Origin: Flavobacterium sp. KMS
Lineage (GTDB): Bacteria; Bacteroidota; Bacteroidia; Flavobacteriales; Flavobacteriaceae
Assembly (NCBI RefSeq): GCF_000813005.1
Contig: NZ_JSYP01000015.1
Location: 1 to 64,000 of the forward strand
DNA length: 64,000 nucleotides
Direction: 5' to 3'
The position numbers and the translations under genes were made by a program. Numbering within the stretch: position 1 is the stretch's first letter; each line of letters opens with the position of its first letter. The notes under the pieces are model-generated. The model saw nothing but the letters and a program-made list of their open reading frames with translations. It had not been told where the DNA came from and did no database searches. Positions 9,036 through 18,166 of this stretch are shown here, piece after piece.

Positions 9036-11042
9036 CTATTTATCAAATAATAACTTAATAGTATCTCCTTCATTAATAACCTTATCTAACCATATTTTTT
9101 TCTTATCCGAGATTGTAATTTTTAATTTTTTGTTTACTCTTTTCACAACAATATCAAAGTCTTGCCCAAATGCATGAATATTACGCAATCCCATTTCTGG
9201 CCATGATATTGGAAGACGAGGTGTGAAATCAAAGCCTTTTAAACTCGTTGGGCGAATACCAAACAATCCTTCGGTAAAAACTCTACAATACAAACCACTT
9301 TCTGCCGATAGATGACGCTGATTTCCTTCAGGATAAGCTTCTACAGGATAAGGAACATGATCTCCTAATAAACGACGCGTGGAATAATAATGTAAAAAAT
9401 CTATTGCTTTTTCGGTTTCGCCTGCTGCCAAAACGCCTCTTAAAGCGTATAAAGTCGACCTGTCCCAGAAAGTTTTATCTCCCGAAAGGCTTGCTAACCC
9501 ATCTTGAGTCCATAGTTTAGGTGAAAATAATGCTGCAATAGTTCCATCTTTTCGATTATAAATACCCATCGTTAATGGGGTGCATATCCATGCACGTAAA
9601 ACATCATTTTCTTTATAGTATTTATAGGTTTGATACCCATCGATAGTAGAACCAAAATATTTTTCGATTGCTGATTTTATGTTTTTTGCCTGAGTTTTAT
9701 AAGTTGCAAGTTGTGCTTCCTTTTTCCCTAAAGTAGCTCCTAAATATATTGCTGAATTTAGCGCGTCATAATATAACGATGATGTATTAAGATTTGCTTT
9801 TCCAGCAGGGAAACGCCCTTCTAATTCATCTGAATCTGAGGTAACAACACCTTCCGCATTTAGTTTTAAATTGCAATATTCAAGACACCATTCTATCAAT
9901 GGCCATAATTGTTTGGCTTCGTTAATACTCCCTTTTGCAAGAGCATAACGCGCAGCTCCATAAGCAATCATAGCAGCATCTCCCCGATCCCCTGCTCCAT
10001 CCCAAATATCTGTACCCTCGGCAACAATCGAGCTTGGAATTGGTTTGTATTCTTTATTAATAAATCGGGCAAAATGAAGATAAGCGTTCAGAGATGCTTT
10101 ATCGCCATAATCATATCCTAAAAAAGGAAAAAATGGTCCTATATACTCTGCTTCATCATTTGCCCAAATTGCAGCATAATACGCTTCTCCGCCCGGTCCA
10201 TGCATTGGCCCGCCTTTGGTTTCAAATATACTTTCGGCAGCCCTTAATTTTGCAAAAGCAAATTCAGTATTCAATATAGTATCAGGTGTTTCTAAAACCA
10301 ATTTATTCGATAATTCTTTAACCAATTCCAGACGCTTCATTTTCTCATTTTCAGCATTCAGTTCTGGTAACGGTTCATTAGATTTTCCAGCAAAATAAAG
10401 AACCGAAAAGCTAATTATATCATTTGGCTTTAGATTAAAATAACCATCATTTAAAACTTTAGATTGGATAGTATAACTTCCTTCAGTTCCATTTATTGGA
10501 TCTGTATTATAAATGGTATTCGATTTTGGAATTTCTACAGTATATCCTTTTCCAGAAATATTTTTGATAGTATATATTTCGCAATAACTTGCCTCTGTCG
10601 TTGTTGGAAAATATTGTCGGGTTAACTCAAGTGTTTTACCAACTTTACTTTTTACTAATAATGTCCCGTTAAGCGCAATCGAAACTACTTTTTCATTCTC
10701 GATAGCCTTATTGTTAACCGTTACCAATTTTAGATGATCTTGTGCAAACCTACGAGTAAGGCTCGCGTGCGTATTGTTCGGGATTGTCCTTAACATAGGC
10801 CATACCAAACTTCGGGTTACATGAAAAGAACTATCTGCAGCAACTCCATATCTAATTACTGAGGAAATTTTCTTTCCGCTCATCTCAATATGGTCGTCAT
10901 GAGGTATATTATTGATGTTCCATGAGATAGCTCCATCGGTAGTAATTTGCCAACGATTATTTTGTTGAGCAAATGATTTCCCTGATATAAAGCAAAGTAT
11001 AATGATTATGAGTTGTTTTTTTGTAAATGCAGTAGTCATCAA
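9036..11042 (-). CDS. secreted six-hairpin (alpha/alpha-barrel) glycosidase-like protein
   Basis: A 668-residue secreted protein whose signal peptide ends at KSFAQ. The N-terminal 250 residues look like a beta-sandwich domain. The C-terminal part (about 260-640) has the helical pattern of (alpha/alpha)6 six-hairpin glycosidases, with motifs such as AAIWANDEAEYIGPFFPFLG, EGTDIWDGAGDRGDAAM and HLSAESGLYCRVFTEGLFG. The acidic residues in WANDEAEY and WDGAGDRGD are candidate catalytic residues, but I cannot assign a GH family number or substrate. It lies 46 bp downstream of a GH27 alpha-galactosidase gene on the same strand, so the two probably act on the same galactose-containing oligosaccharide outside the cytoplasm. 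Confidence 0.7.
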   Translation of the reverse strand: MMTTAFTKKQLIIIILCFISGKSFAQQNNRWQITTDGAISWNINNIPHDDHIEMSGKKISSVIRYGVAADSSFHVTRSLVWPMLRTIPNNTHASLTRRFAQDHLKLVTVNNKAIENEKVVSIALNGTLLVKSKVGKTLELTRQYFPTTTEASYCEIYTIKNISGKGYTVEIPKSNTIYNTDPINGTEGSYTIQSKVLNDGYFNLKPNDIISFSVLYFAGKSNEPLPELNAENEKMKRLELVKELSNKLVLETPDTILNTEFAFAKLRAAESIFETKGGPMHGPGGEAYYAAIWANDEAEYIGPFFPFLGYDYGDKASLNAYLHFARFINKEYKPIPSSIVAEGTDIWDGAGDRGDAAMIAYGAARYALAKGSINEAKQLWPLIEWCLEYCNLKLNAEGVVTSDSDELEGRFPAGKANLNTSSLYYDALNSAIYLGATLGKKEAQLATYKTQAKNIKSAIEKYFGSTIDGYQTYKYYKENDVLRAWICTPLTMGIYNRKDGTIAALFSPKLWTQDGLASLSGDKTFWDRSTLYALRGVLAAGETEKAIDFLHYYSTRRLLGDHVPYPVEAYPEGNQRHLSAESGLYCRVFTEGLFGIRPTSLKGFDFTPRLPISWPEMGLRNIHAFGQDFDIVVKRVNKKLKITISDKKKIWLDKVINEGDTIKLLFDK

Positions 11043-11088
11043 TTGAATTAAAGTTTTAGAATTGTCTTATTTATTTTTTGATAAAAAA

Positions 11089-12309
11089 TTATGCTTTGCT
11101 TAATCGATACATCAAAACACCGTGAGGTGCTATAGTTTCTTTTAGTATTTTGGAAGTTGTTCCTGTATTTCTTTTACTCCAAACATCAAATAAGTTGTAT
11201 ACGTTCTTATTATCTAAAGTATATTTATAAATAGCATCTACAATGTTTTCTTTACTCCAATCAAAACTTACAGACTTAGATTCGGTTTTACGATTTATAA
11301 AGCAAATGGCCCAATCTCCGTTTTTAAGAGGTTTGCACCAAACTTGCAATCCGTCTTTATCTAGATATCTAAATCCTTGTATTCCTAATTCATCCTGATC
11401 GATATTCAGCACCTCTTTGTTAGTAAGAATCTGCAAAGTTTGTTTAGACATCTTTCGGATATCATTACCTGCAATTAATGGTGCAGCCATCATACTCCAA
11501 AGAGAAAAATGAGCTTTATCTTCATCATAAGTCATTCCATTACCTACTTCGAGCATATCGGGATCATTCCAATGTCCCGGACCAGAATATTTACGAAGAT
11601 TAGACTGCAAATCTGCAATATGCATCACACTTAGAGAATTCCAGGTTCCTTCATCATGCACCGAATCAAAAATTTGATATATATCTTCGGTAGTACGCCA
11701 TAACTGACCAACTCCTTCGCCCCACTCCCAAGGTTTGTTTACTCCCCACTCACAAATACTAAATACAATAGGTCTTCCTGTTTTATTCAAGGCATTACTC
11801 ATAGTAGTATAAGCTTCTTTGGCATTTATACCCGTGGCAAAGCACCAATCGTATTTTAAAAAATCAATTTCCCAAGCAGCATAATTTCTAGCATCCTGAT
11901 ATTCATAACCGCGTGTTCCTGGATATTTTTGGCAGGTTAATGTTCCTGCACAATTATACAATCCAAATTTTAATCCTTTAGAATGAACGTAATCGGCAAC
12001 GACTTTTATACCATTAGGGAACTTTTTAGGATCAGGCACCAGATTACCTTGATTATCTCTTTCCATCGCCATCCATCCATCATCAAGAACCAAATAAATA
12101 TAACCTGCATCTTTCATTCCTGAGGAAACCATAATATCGGCAGTTTCCATTACCATTTTTTCGTTAATATCAGTATGAAAAGTATTCCAGCTGTTCCATC
12201 CCATTGGTGGTGTCAACAACAAATGATCTGTTTTTTGTGCATTTAATTGTCTACAAAAAATTACAATAGCCATTAAAAACAAATACTTTACTTTTAGATA
12301 TCTTCTCAT
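11089..12309 (-). CDS. GH27 alpha-galactosidase, secreted
   Basis: A 406-residue protein with a signal peptide (to about residue 24, RQLNAQ). It starts with the GH27 hallmark TPPMGWNSWNTF (33-44) and LDDGWM (75-80). The nucleophile Asp is in FLKYDWC (Asp154), and the proposed acid/base Asp is in WRTTEDI (Asp209). GHWNDPDMLEVGNG and the C-terminal small beta-domain are also present. It hydrolyses terminal alpha-D-galactosyl residues with retention; related GH27 enzymes can instead act on alpha-N-acetylgalactosamine, so the exact substrate is open. It is the first gene of a two-gene unit with the six-hairpin glycosidase. Confidence 0.9.
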   Translation of the reverse strand: MRRYLKVKYLFLMAIVIFCRQLNAQKTDHLLLTPPMGWNSWNTFHTDINEKMVMETADIMVSSGMKDAGYIYLVLDDGWMAMERDNQGNLVPDPKKFPNGIKVVADYVHSKGLKFGLYNCAGTLTCQKYPGTRGYEYQDARNYAAWEIDFLKYDWCFATGINAKEAYTTMSNALNKTGRPIVFSICEWGVNKPWEWGEGVGQLWRTTEDIYQIFDSVHDEGTWNSLSVMHIADLQSNLRKYSGPGHWNDPDMLEVGNGMTYDEDKAHFSLWSMMAAPLIAGNDIRKMSKQTLQILTNKEVLNIDQDELGIQGFRYLDKDGLQVWCKPLKNGDWAICFINRKTESKSVSFDWSKENIVDAIYKYTLDNKNVYNLFDVWSKRNTGTTSKILKETIAPHGVLMYRLSKA

Positions 12310-12766
12310 TTTTTAAGTTTACTTTTTTAAGCAAACCTACATGCAATCTAAATTTAAGGCATATAGTATATTAGCTTTAAATTATACTATTTTATCTGAT
12401 TTTTAATTTTTTGGAATGAAGAAATAATAAAACAATTCACAAATCATTTTATCATTGATTAGAGAGATATTGGAAAATTAACTTGAAGAGTAATACCTAA
12501 TAATTAAAAAGTATCTGTTATAAACCAAATTTATATTTCGTCAAATTTATATTCTAGAAAACAGTATCTTTATGTAGTTATCAATCAATTTTTTAAGATT
12601 AAAATACTTAAATCATATGATACTACAAAAAATAAAACTATTGACTTTAATCAAACCCTGATAGCTGTATTATTCTTAATCCTAATTTCATACAGTAATT
12701 TTTGCAATACCAAAAGATACTCTTGCTTATATGGTTTTAACCACCTCTCGCTTTATAAACCTAGGA
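12310..12766. other. 457-bp intergenic region without recognised gene
   Basis: AT-rich. It contains the upstream region of the GH27 gene and the 3' flank of the response regulator gene. I see no convincing open frame, RNA or repeat. Confidence 0.4.
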
Positions 12767-13201
12767 TTATATAAATTGTTTTTTTAATGAAAACTCAAGT
12801 TTTATAAGTTCAAATTTATCTCTATCGAGTGGTTTGTTAAGAAAACGGATTACCGATGGAATATTTTCTACACGTTTAAGATCATCAGGATGTGTAGAAG
12901 AAGTAATCATTATGATAAAACAATTTCTTCTTATTATTTCAGAGAATTTTATGTATTCCTCCAGAAATTCAAAACCATTCATTCCAGGCATATTGATATC
13001 AAGGAAGATCAGCTGAGGGAGTAAATCAGGCGTACTTTCTAATGAAAGAAGGTATTCGAGAGCATCTGGTGCTGAATCTAATAAAACAATTTCTTCGGCA
13101 AAACAATACTTCTCTGCCATACGATTGGCAATATAGCGATCTGTTGCGTTATCATCTACAACGAGAATTTTTTTAAACGGTGGTGTTGTTGTCTGTTCCA
13201 T
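12767..13201 (-). CDS. single-domain response regulator (CheY-like)
   Basis: A 144-residue receiver domain with no output domain. Acidic pocket Asp16-Asp17 (VVDDN), phospho-acceptor Asp68 in FLDINMPGMNG, the conserved Ser/Thr at 100-101 (MITSS) and Lys122 in LNKPLDR are all present. It lies 13 bp downstream of the histidine kinase gene, so it is almost certainly its cognate partner. With no DNA-binding domain the output is probably through protein-protein contact or a phosphorelay. Confidence 0.9.
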   Translation of the reverse strand: MEQTTTPPFKKILVVDDNATDRYIANRMAEKYCFAEEIVLLDSAPDALEYLLSLESTPDLLPQLIFLDINMPGMNGFEFLEEYIKFSEIIRRNCFIIMITSSTHPDDLKRVENIPSVIRFLNKPLDRDKFELIKLEFSLKKQFI

Positions 13202-13214
13202 AGATTAAGTTAAT

Positions 13215-14501
13215 TTACTTGTTTGGAATTTTAATAGCAAAGGTGGTTCCTTGGCCAATTTCAGATTGAACTTTTATATTTCCATTGAGTTTATTTATTG
13301 CTTCTTTTACAATGTAAAGTCCAAGGCCTGAACCAACTGATTCTTGAGATACGCGATAAAACATATCGAATATTTTTGAGTGTAATTCTTTATTAATACC
13401 AATACCATTATCCTGCACAATGATATTAGTCTCGATATTAGAAGTTACTATTTTAATATTTATAAATGGGTTTGAAATTTGTGCGTTTTGATACCGAATT
13501 GAATTCGAAATAAGATTATTTAAAATTGTAACCAAACGATTTTTATCAGAGTACACAGGAGTATCACCAATTATATCTACTTTAAAACCAACCCTCCTAT
13601 TGGTATCTCCCATGAATTTTAAATTTTGGGTTACATCATCAAGAAGTTCATTAAAGTTTATTTTTTCCTTATGAACTTCCATGCGTGAATTACGCGAATA
13701 AACGAGGATATCGGAAATAAAGCTATCGAGTTTTTTAGCATTTTCTTTTAACATTTGAAGATGTCCCAGCATTAATTCTTCGGCGGTATCATCCTGTGCA
13801 ATTTCAATAAGACCCAACATTGAATTTAAAGGAGCACGCAAATCATGCGAAGTGCTGTATACAAAACGATCCAGTTCATAATTTGCAGTTTTTAACTCTT
13901 GATTCTCAATTTCACGTTTTCTAAATGTTTGATTGATATGTGCTTCACTATATTTTTTAAATTGGTAAGCCCATAATCCGCAAAGGCCAAAAATAGTTGT
14001 TGCCAGTATTATATGAATAATAAAGGTTTGCAACGACATATAATCTAACTGGGTAAAATAAATTTCGCTAACCCCTTTATATTGCAAATAACCAAACAAT
14101 GCATGATGAAATATTACAACTAATGTAAGCGGTATTTGTAGTTTCCAGTTTTGATAAGTAATAAGTATTGCACTTGCTACAAATGCTGTAAAATGCATTT
14201 CGAACATACCATGCATTTGATAAATGTATTGACACATAAAAATACCTAATATCGTACTGAGTACGTACTGATAAAAGTCTGATTCTGGCAAAGCAAATTT
14301 TGAAGAATAATAAGCAACAAGTAGTAAACTGCCTACTCCTATTGCTATTTGCCATGTATCATAATAAAAGGCCAGTAATAAACCGACAATGAAAAAAATT
14401 AAAAGAAAATAATTAATCAAATTATCAGATTTTCTTTTAATTGCCAAAAGGAATTCTTGAATATGTATCGACTGCTCTATATCTTCTATTTTTTGCTTCA
14501 T
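13215..14501 (-). CDS. membrane sensor histidine kinase
   Basis: A 428-residue protein. About six membrane helices lie between residues 28 and 180 with no large extracytoplasmic domain. A short linker helix (185-210) follows, then a HisKA domain with phospho-acceptor His219 (STSHDLRAPLNSMLG) and a HATPase_c domain with N box (LNNLISNSIRYQ), G1 (DNGIGI) and G2 (GSGLGLYIVKE). The membrane-embedded sensor suggests detection of a membrane or small hydrophobic signal. It forms a two-gene unit with the downstream receiver protein. Confidence 0.9.
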   Translation of the reverse strand: MKQKIEDIEQSIHIQEFLLAIKRKSDNLINYFLLIFFIVGLLLAFYYDTWQIAIGVGSLLLVAYYSSKFALPESDFYQYVLSTILGIFMCQYIYQMHGMFEMHFTAFVASAILITYQNWKLQIPLTLVVIFHHALFGYLQYKGVSEIYFTQLDYMSLQTFIIHIILATTIFGLCGLWAYQFKKYSEAHINQTFRKREIENQELKTANYELDRFVYSTSHDLRAPLNSMLGLIEIAQDDTAEELMLGHLQMLKENAKKLDSFISDILVYSRNSRMEVHKEKINFNELLDDVTQNLKFMGDTNRRVGFKVDIIGDTPVYSDKNRLVTILNNLISNSIRYQNAQISNPFINIKIVTSNIETNIIVQDNGIGINKELHSKIFDMFYRVSQESVGSGLGLYIVKEAINKLNGNIKVQSEIGQGTTFAIKIPNK

Positions 14502-15139
14502 ACTATTTTTGCGATTTGGTAATTCACATTTGAACGTTTTTAAGGCAAAGGTAAATAGGTTTAAAAAGTGTATGAAAAGGAGGTTAATCCTTTAAAATTA
14601 ATATCCCTTTCTGGTATGACAACTTTATGTAGGTTAGAGAAAGTGATATGTTGTAATGTTGATAAAAAGATTCAACTTAAGAACGGAATATAACAACTTT
14701 TTTACTTCAAGCTTTTGCAAGTGAGTTTGCTGAGAATAAGTTTATAAAGTAAAAAACCATATAAACTTTAGCTAATTTATGAAAAAAATAGCAAAGTAAG
14801 ATTTTGTTTGTTATAATATACTTGAAAATTATGACGATTATATTCTTTAAAAATACTCTTTTCTCCTAAATAATTTAAAACTGGCATTAATCAACAGAAG
14901 ACTTTCGTTTTTTTATTGATTTTTACTTTCAAAAATAGTAGGCAAAAAACTAAATTTATATCTTAAAAAAACTCCAGATTTCTCGGAAGTTTTTTTACTT
15001 AATAACCAGTAAGATAATTTTAGAACCATTTTATATGTAGCAGATAGTTAGTTTATAAAATACAACTGATAGTTTCTAAATAGCAACTACAAATAGCGTA
15101 AATACAACTAAAAGTGTTTGAGTTTTTTATATTCTGGAA
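14502..15139. other. 638-bp intergenic region between divergent genes
   Basis: It separates the minus-strand kinase from the plus-strand HTH-pentapeptide gene. Apart from the terminator-like hairpin at 14965-14996, nothing recognisable is present. The hairpin is not next to any gene end here, so it may be a remnant of the dispersed terminator repeat found between 28 and 50 kb. Confidence 0.4.
14965..14996. terminator. terminator-like hairpin, variant of dispersed repeat
   Basis: An A-run, a hairpin with ACTCCAGA / TCTCGGAAGT arms around a TT loop, then a T-run. It resembles the hairpins at 28268, 32717 and 44507, but the right arm has a mutation (CGG for TGA). Confidence 0.5.
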
Positions 15140-15187
15140 ATGTATCTAAATACCTTTGCTGAATCAATAATAAATAAAAAAAGTACT

Positions 15188-16252
15188 ATGTTAAATACTA
15201 AACTTATTGGCAATAAAATTGCCGAAGCAAGAAAGAAAATAAATATTTCTCAAGCCCAGCTTGCTCAGCAGCTATTTATTAGTTCTCAGGCAGTAGGAAA
15301 ATGGGAACGCGGAGAATCAATGCCAGACATCACTACTTTTAATCGTCTAGCGGAAATTCTAAATGTTGATCTTAATTATTTTTCAGAAAACTTTCAATCT
15401 AAGGTTAATGAGATAACATTGGATGAACCGTTGAATAAACAATCTGAAAAAGAGGAGAAAAAACTAAGTTGGGATATGTCATACGGAAATTGGGTAGACG
15501 CTGACTTTTCTGGATTGAAAGATCTTCATGAAAAATTTAGTTCGTCAAACATGCTACGCTGTTTCTTTGTTGGTTCTGAAATGTCAGAACTGCTTTTAAA
15601 AAACAATAATGTAGATACCTGTGATTTTTCCAATTCCAACATAAGTAACAGTAACATTCAGAATTCTAACTTAGCCAATAATATATTTAAAAGCTGTTCC
15701 CTAAAAGAAACTAAATTTTTAAAAAACTATATTAAAGGTTGTGATTTTTCTGGGGCAAATCTTATCGAAGTGGATCTTATTAAAAGCAATCATATTGATA
15801 GCTGTAACTTTTCAAATACCGACATAAGTAAAAGCCATTTTCAGAAATCTAGCTTAGCCAACAATATATTTAAGAACAGTTCTCTAAAAAAAGCTGAATT
15901 TTTAGAAAGCCATATTAAAAGCTGTGATTTCTCCGATACAAATTTTACCCAAGCTAAGTTTAAATCAGGCGCATTCATTAATAATACGGTTATAAATGCA
16001 GTGTGGAATCATACTTCTTTTATTGGAATGCAAATCGACGATATCCTTTTTGATGGAACTCTGAAAGATTGCTATTTTGAAAACTGCTCTTTTAACAGAG
16101 TCATATTTCAAAATTCATTGCTTATTAACACGTTCTTTAAAAATAACAACTTAAAACGAATTCAATTCATAGATTGTCAAGCAGATAGAATGACTTACGA
16201 ATTCCTAAAAAGTGGAAAAGCTGATTTAACTGGTATCAACTTACAATCTTAG
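15188..16252 (+). CDS. XRE-family HTH fused to pentapeptide repeats
   Basis: About 354 residues from the ATG at 15188; an in-frame ATG at 15140 would add 16 poorly conserved residues. The N-terminal 65 residues are a Cro/C1-type helix-turn-helix (IAEARKKINISQAQLAQQL, SSQAVGKWERGESMPDITTF). A linker of about 70 residues follows, then pentapeptide repeats of the A/C-x-F/L-x-x type from about 140 to 330. An internal duplication of roughly 60 residues is visible (two blocks beginning CDFSNSN and CNFSNTD, each with SLANNIFK). Pentapeptide repeats form a right-handed beta-helix that can mimic DNA or act as a docking surface. A repressor whose effector domain is such a helix is plausible; the target is unknown. 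It has no operon partner. Confidence 0.75.
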   Translation: MLNTKLIGNKIAEARKKINISQAQLAQQLFISSQAVGKWERGESMPDITTFNRLAEILNVDLNYFSENFQSKVNEITLDEPLNKQSEKEEKKLSWDMSYGNWVDADFSGLKDLHEKFSSSNMLRCFFVGSEMSELLLKNNNVDTCDFSNSNISNSNIQNSNLANNIFKSCSLKETKFLKNYIKGCDFSGANLIEVDLIKSNHIDSCNFSNTDISKSHFQKSSLANNIFKNSSLKKAEFLESHIKSCDFSDTNFTQAKFKSGAFINNTVINAVWNHTSFIGMQIDDILFDGTLKDCYFENCSFNRVIFQNSLLINTFFKNNNLKRIQFIDCQADRMTYEFLKSGKADLTGINLQS

Positions 16253-16589
16253 ACATCAGGTTAACCAGACAACAAAATATAATCATTACAAACGGCATCT
16301 TGCATATTTGCAATATTTAAGAAAATCCAAAAAATAATCTTTAATAATAAAACAATGATAGCACTTTTAGTAACCTTTTATTTAGCTGTTTTCAAATCAA
16401 TTAATTTTTTATTTTTAAAATAATACTAACTATGAGTCGTCCAAAAATAGGTTGGCAGTTTTACAATAAATGCTTAATTATCTTGGAGTAAAAATGATAT
16501 TTTAGATGTTCAATTTCATCTCTAAGATTTTACCCGAACTAAATAAACTTCTTGATTTTTCTTCTACGTTATAACAAAATACAATCAAA
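16253..16589. other. 337-bp intergenic region, no gene
   Basis: AT-rich spacer between convergent genes. A stretch at about 16432-16465 (TATGAGTCGTCC followed by a GGTTGGCAG word) resembles ends I associate with flavobacterial insertion sequences, but no transposase or matching end is present. Confidence 0.3.
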
Positions 16590-17117
16590 TTATGAATTTG
16601 ATTCAATATCTAAAATATCTTTCAAAGGTTTTATTATTTCACCATTTCTAATTAATAAGAATAAAATAGTTGTAATCATCAAAATTGGAATTATAATAGC
16701 TAATCTAATAATATACAATTTCTTATAATCAAATTTACCCATTAAGAAACGATCTACTATCAAGTAAACCATCCCAGAGTATATTCCTATTGGAATATAA
16801 ACTGATAATGCATAAAAAAAGTTTGAATAAAAGAAACTAAAAAGTAATATAGATATAGCTGGAAATACGCATGGTATGAAAAATAAGTACAACAAATATT
16901 TTAAATAATCTCTCCAATTTTTACCTTTCTTTAAAAGATAACTGATAAATAAAAATAGGCTTATTATTAGTAAACTGATAAATATATGCATTATTTGATC
17001 AAGATTAAGTGCAAGACTATACGAAATTTTGTTTAAAAAAAACACAGTTATTGTTATCGAAAATGATGTATATAATAACATTAAAATATATATTATTACT
17101 CTGAAAATGTCTTTCAT
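16590..17117 (-). CDS. small five-helix membrane protein, possible orphan immunity protein
   Basis: 175 residues with about five hydrophobic helices (near 5-30, 40-62, 70-95, 98-120 and 130-155) and a short acidic tail. No recognised family. It is the last of three small membrane-protein genes downstream of the VgrG-linked lipase. Just upstream of its ATG, the sequence matches the end of the lipase gene (see 17118-17147), suggesting it was once directly behind a lipase-type effector. A role as an immunity protein against a membrane-active effector is inference from context only. Confidence 0.55.
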   Translation of the reverse strand: MKDIFRVIIYILMLLYTSFSITITVFFLNKISYSLALNLDQIMHIFISLLIISLFLFISYLLKKGKNWRDYLKYLLYLFFIPCVFPAISILLFSFFYSNFFYALSVYIPIGIYSGMVYLIVDRFLMGKFDYKKLYIIRLAIIIPILMITTILFLLIRNGEIIKPLKDILDIESNS

Positions 17118-17147
17118 ATTTATTTCTTTTTATATCCTGAATACATC
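17118..17147 (-). pseudogene. remnant of lipase C-terminus (ends SGYKKK-stop)
   Basis: On the minus strand this encodes KMYSGYKKK and a stop, immediately followed by the ATG of the membrane gene at 17117. The intact lipase ends NTGYKKK-stop immediately before the 118-residue membrane gene. At DNA level about 26 bases align with four or five differences. Too short to be certain, but position and reading frame agree. Confidence 0.45.
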
Positions 17148-17271
17148 TTAAATAAATGAAATTCTTAATACTTTTCAACCTAACAATTAGGCATTAGTTA
17201 ATCTGGGAGAGATTATAACGATGACTTTACAAACGTATTTATCTATAATGCAACTTTCGTGAAAACTAAAC

Positions 17272-17616
17272 TTATATCCAATTTAGTCCGAATTCTAAAA
17301 CATAATGAATTAATGTAATTATTCCGCTTAAAATAATAATGGCTAAAATCCTTGCAATATTTTGATTTAGTTTAGTTTCTATTTTTCTTTTAATATAGTA
17401 TAAGTCGATTAATACAAATGGAATAAAGGAAACCAATCCAATAAATCCGCCTATCCAAATTATTATGTATCCATATAGTGCATTAAACATGGAAAAAAAA
17501 CTTGTAGCTTCAATAGGCTCTCCTAGTTCTATTCTCATCCATACCATTCCTGAAAATATACTTAAAAGAAAACATATTATATATTTAATAATTGTTATTG
17601 TAACTTTCATTCTCAA
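17272..17616 (-). CDS. small membrane protein, possible immunity protein
   Basis: 114 residues with three to four predicted membrane helices (about 5-25, 38-75 and 88-108). No family recognised. It lies between the 118- and 175-residue membrane proteins, on the same strand, with gaps of 191 and 154 bp. These gaps are wider than within the T6SS unit, so it may be transcribed separately. Proposed as a further immunity-type gene only because of its place behind the effector. Confidence 0.5.
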   Translation of the reverse strand: MRMKVTITIIKYIICFLLSIFSGMVWMRIELGEPIEATSFFSMFNALYGYIIIWIGGFIGLVSFIPFVLIDLYYIKRKIETKLNQNIARILAIIILSGIITLIHYVLEFGLNWI

Positions 17617-17807
17617 TAATTATGGTTTATATGCAAAACGGCAACTCCACATAACTCTACTCTCACAAACCCTTTCATAAATCAACTTTTTCCGTATTCT
17701 GAGTTAACACCTGAATGTATATCATAGGTTTGTCAATAAATACTTTATTAGTTTAAATTCAATGAGGTGCATAAAAATTTGCTAAATACCTGCATGTTTT
17801 ATTTTAA

Positions 17808-18164
17808 TCAGAGTCCTAAAAATCTACTTATAAAAGATTGTGGATTATCATGATCTTGAAATATCGCGCACAAAACAAACCAATAAACTATTGCTAAAAC
17901 TACCGCAAATAGAATAATTAGCACCAAAGAAAGTAGCCATTTATTCTTTATTTTTCTAGTTAAAAAATAAATTATTAAAAAAGAAAAAGTAGGGATCAAT
18001 GCCCCAACAAGTCCAATATAAATTGAAATATTCATCAATGATTTCATTGGCATAGCAGACATATCAGACAAAAGATGATCTGATACATACCAATAGGTTA
18101 TTCCTATCGTAGAAATAACAAAGATTATAATACTATAGAGAATTAGTTTGTAAGTGCTTTTCAT
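17808..18164 (-). CDS. small membrane protein, candidate immunity to the lipase effector
   Basis: 118 residues, three membrane helices (about 7-28, 42-70 and 76-104) and a short tail. Its ATG follows the lipase stop codon after 2 bp, so it is translationally coupled or nearly so. In T6SS loci the gene directly behind a lipase effector is commonly its immunity gene, and such proteins must meet the effector in the envelope, which fits a membrane protein. No sequence family is recognised; the role is inferred from position. Confidence 0.6.
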   Translation of the reverse strand: MKSTYKLILYSIIIFVISTIGITYWYVSDHLLSDMSAMPMKSLMNISIYIGLVGALIPTFSFLIIYFLTRKIKNKWLLSLVLIILFAVVLAIVYWFVLCAIFQDHDNPQSFISRFLGL

Positions 18165-18166
18165 AA

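Noticed and set aside
16427..16480. Possible insertion-sequence end (GAGTCGTCC word with GGTTGGCAG)
   Set aside because: No transposase, no matching inverted end and no target duplication could be found within the window.
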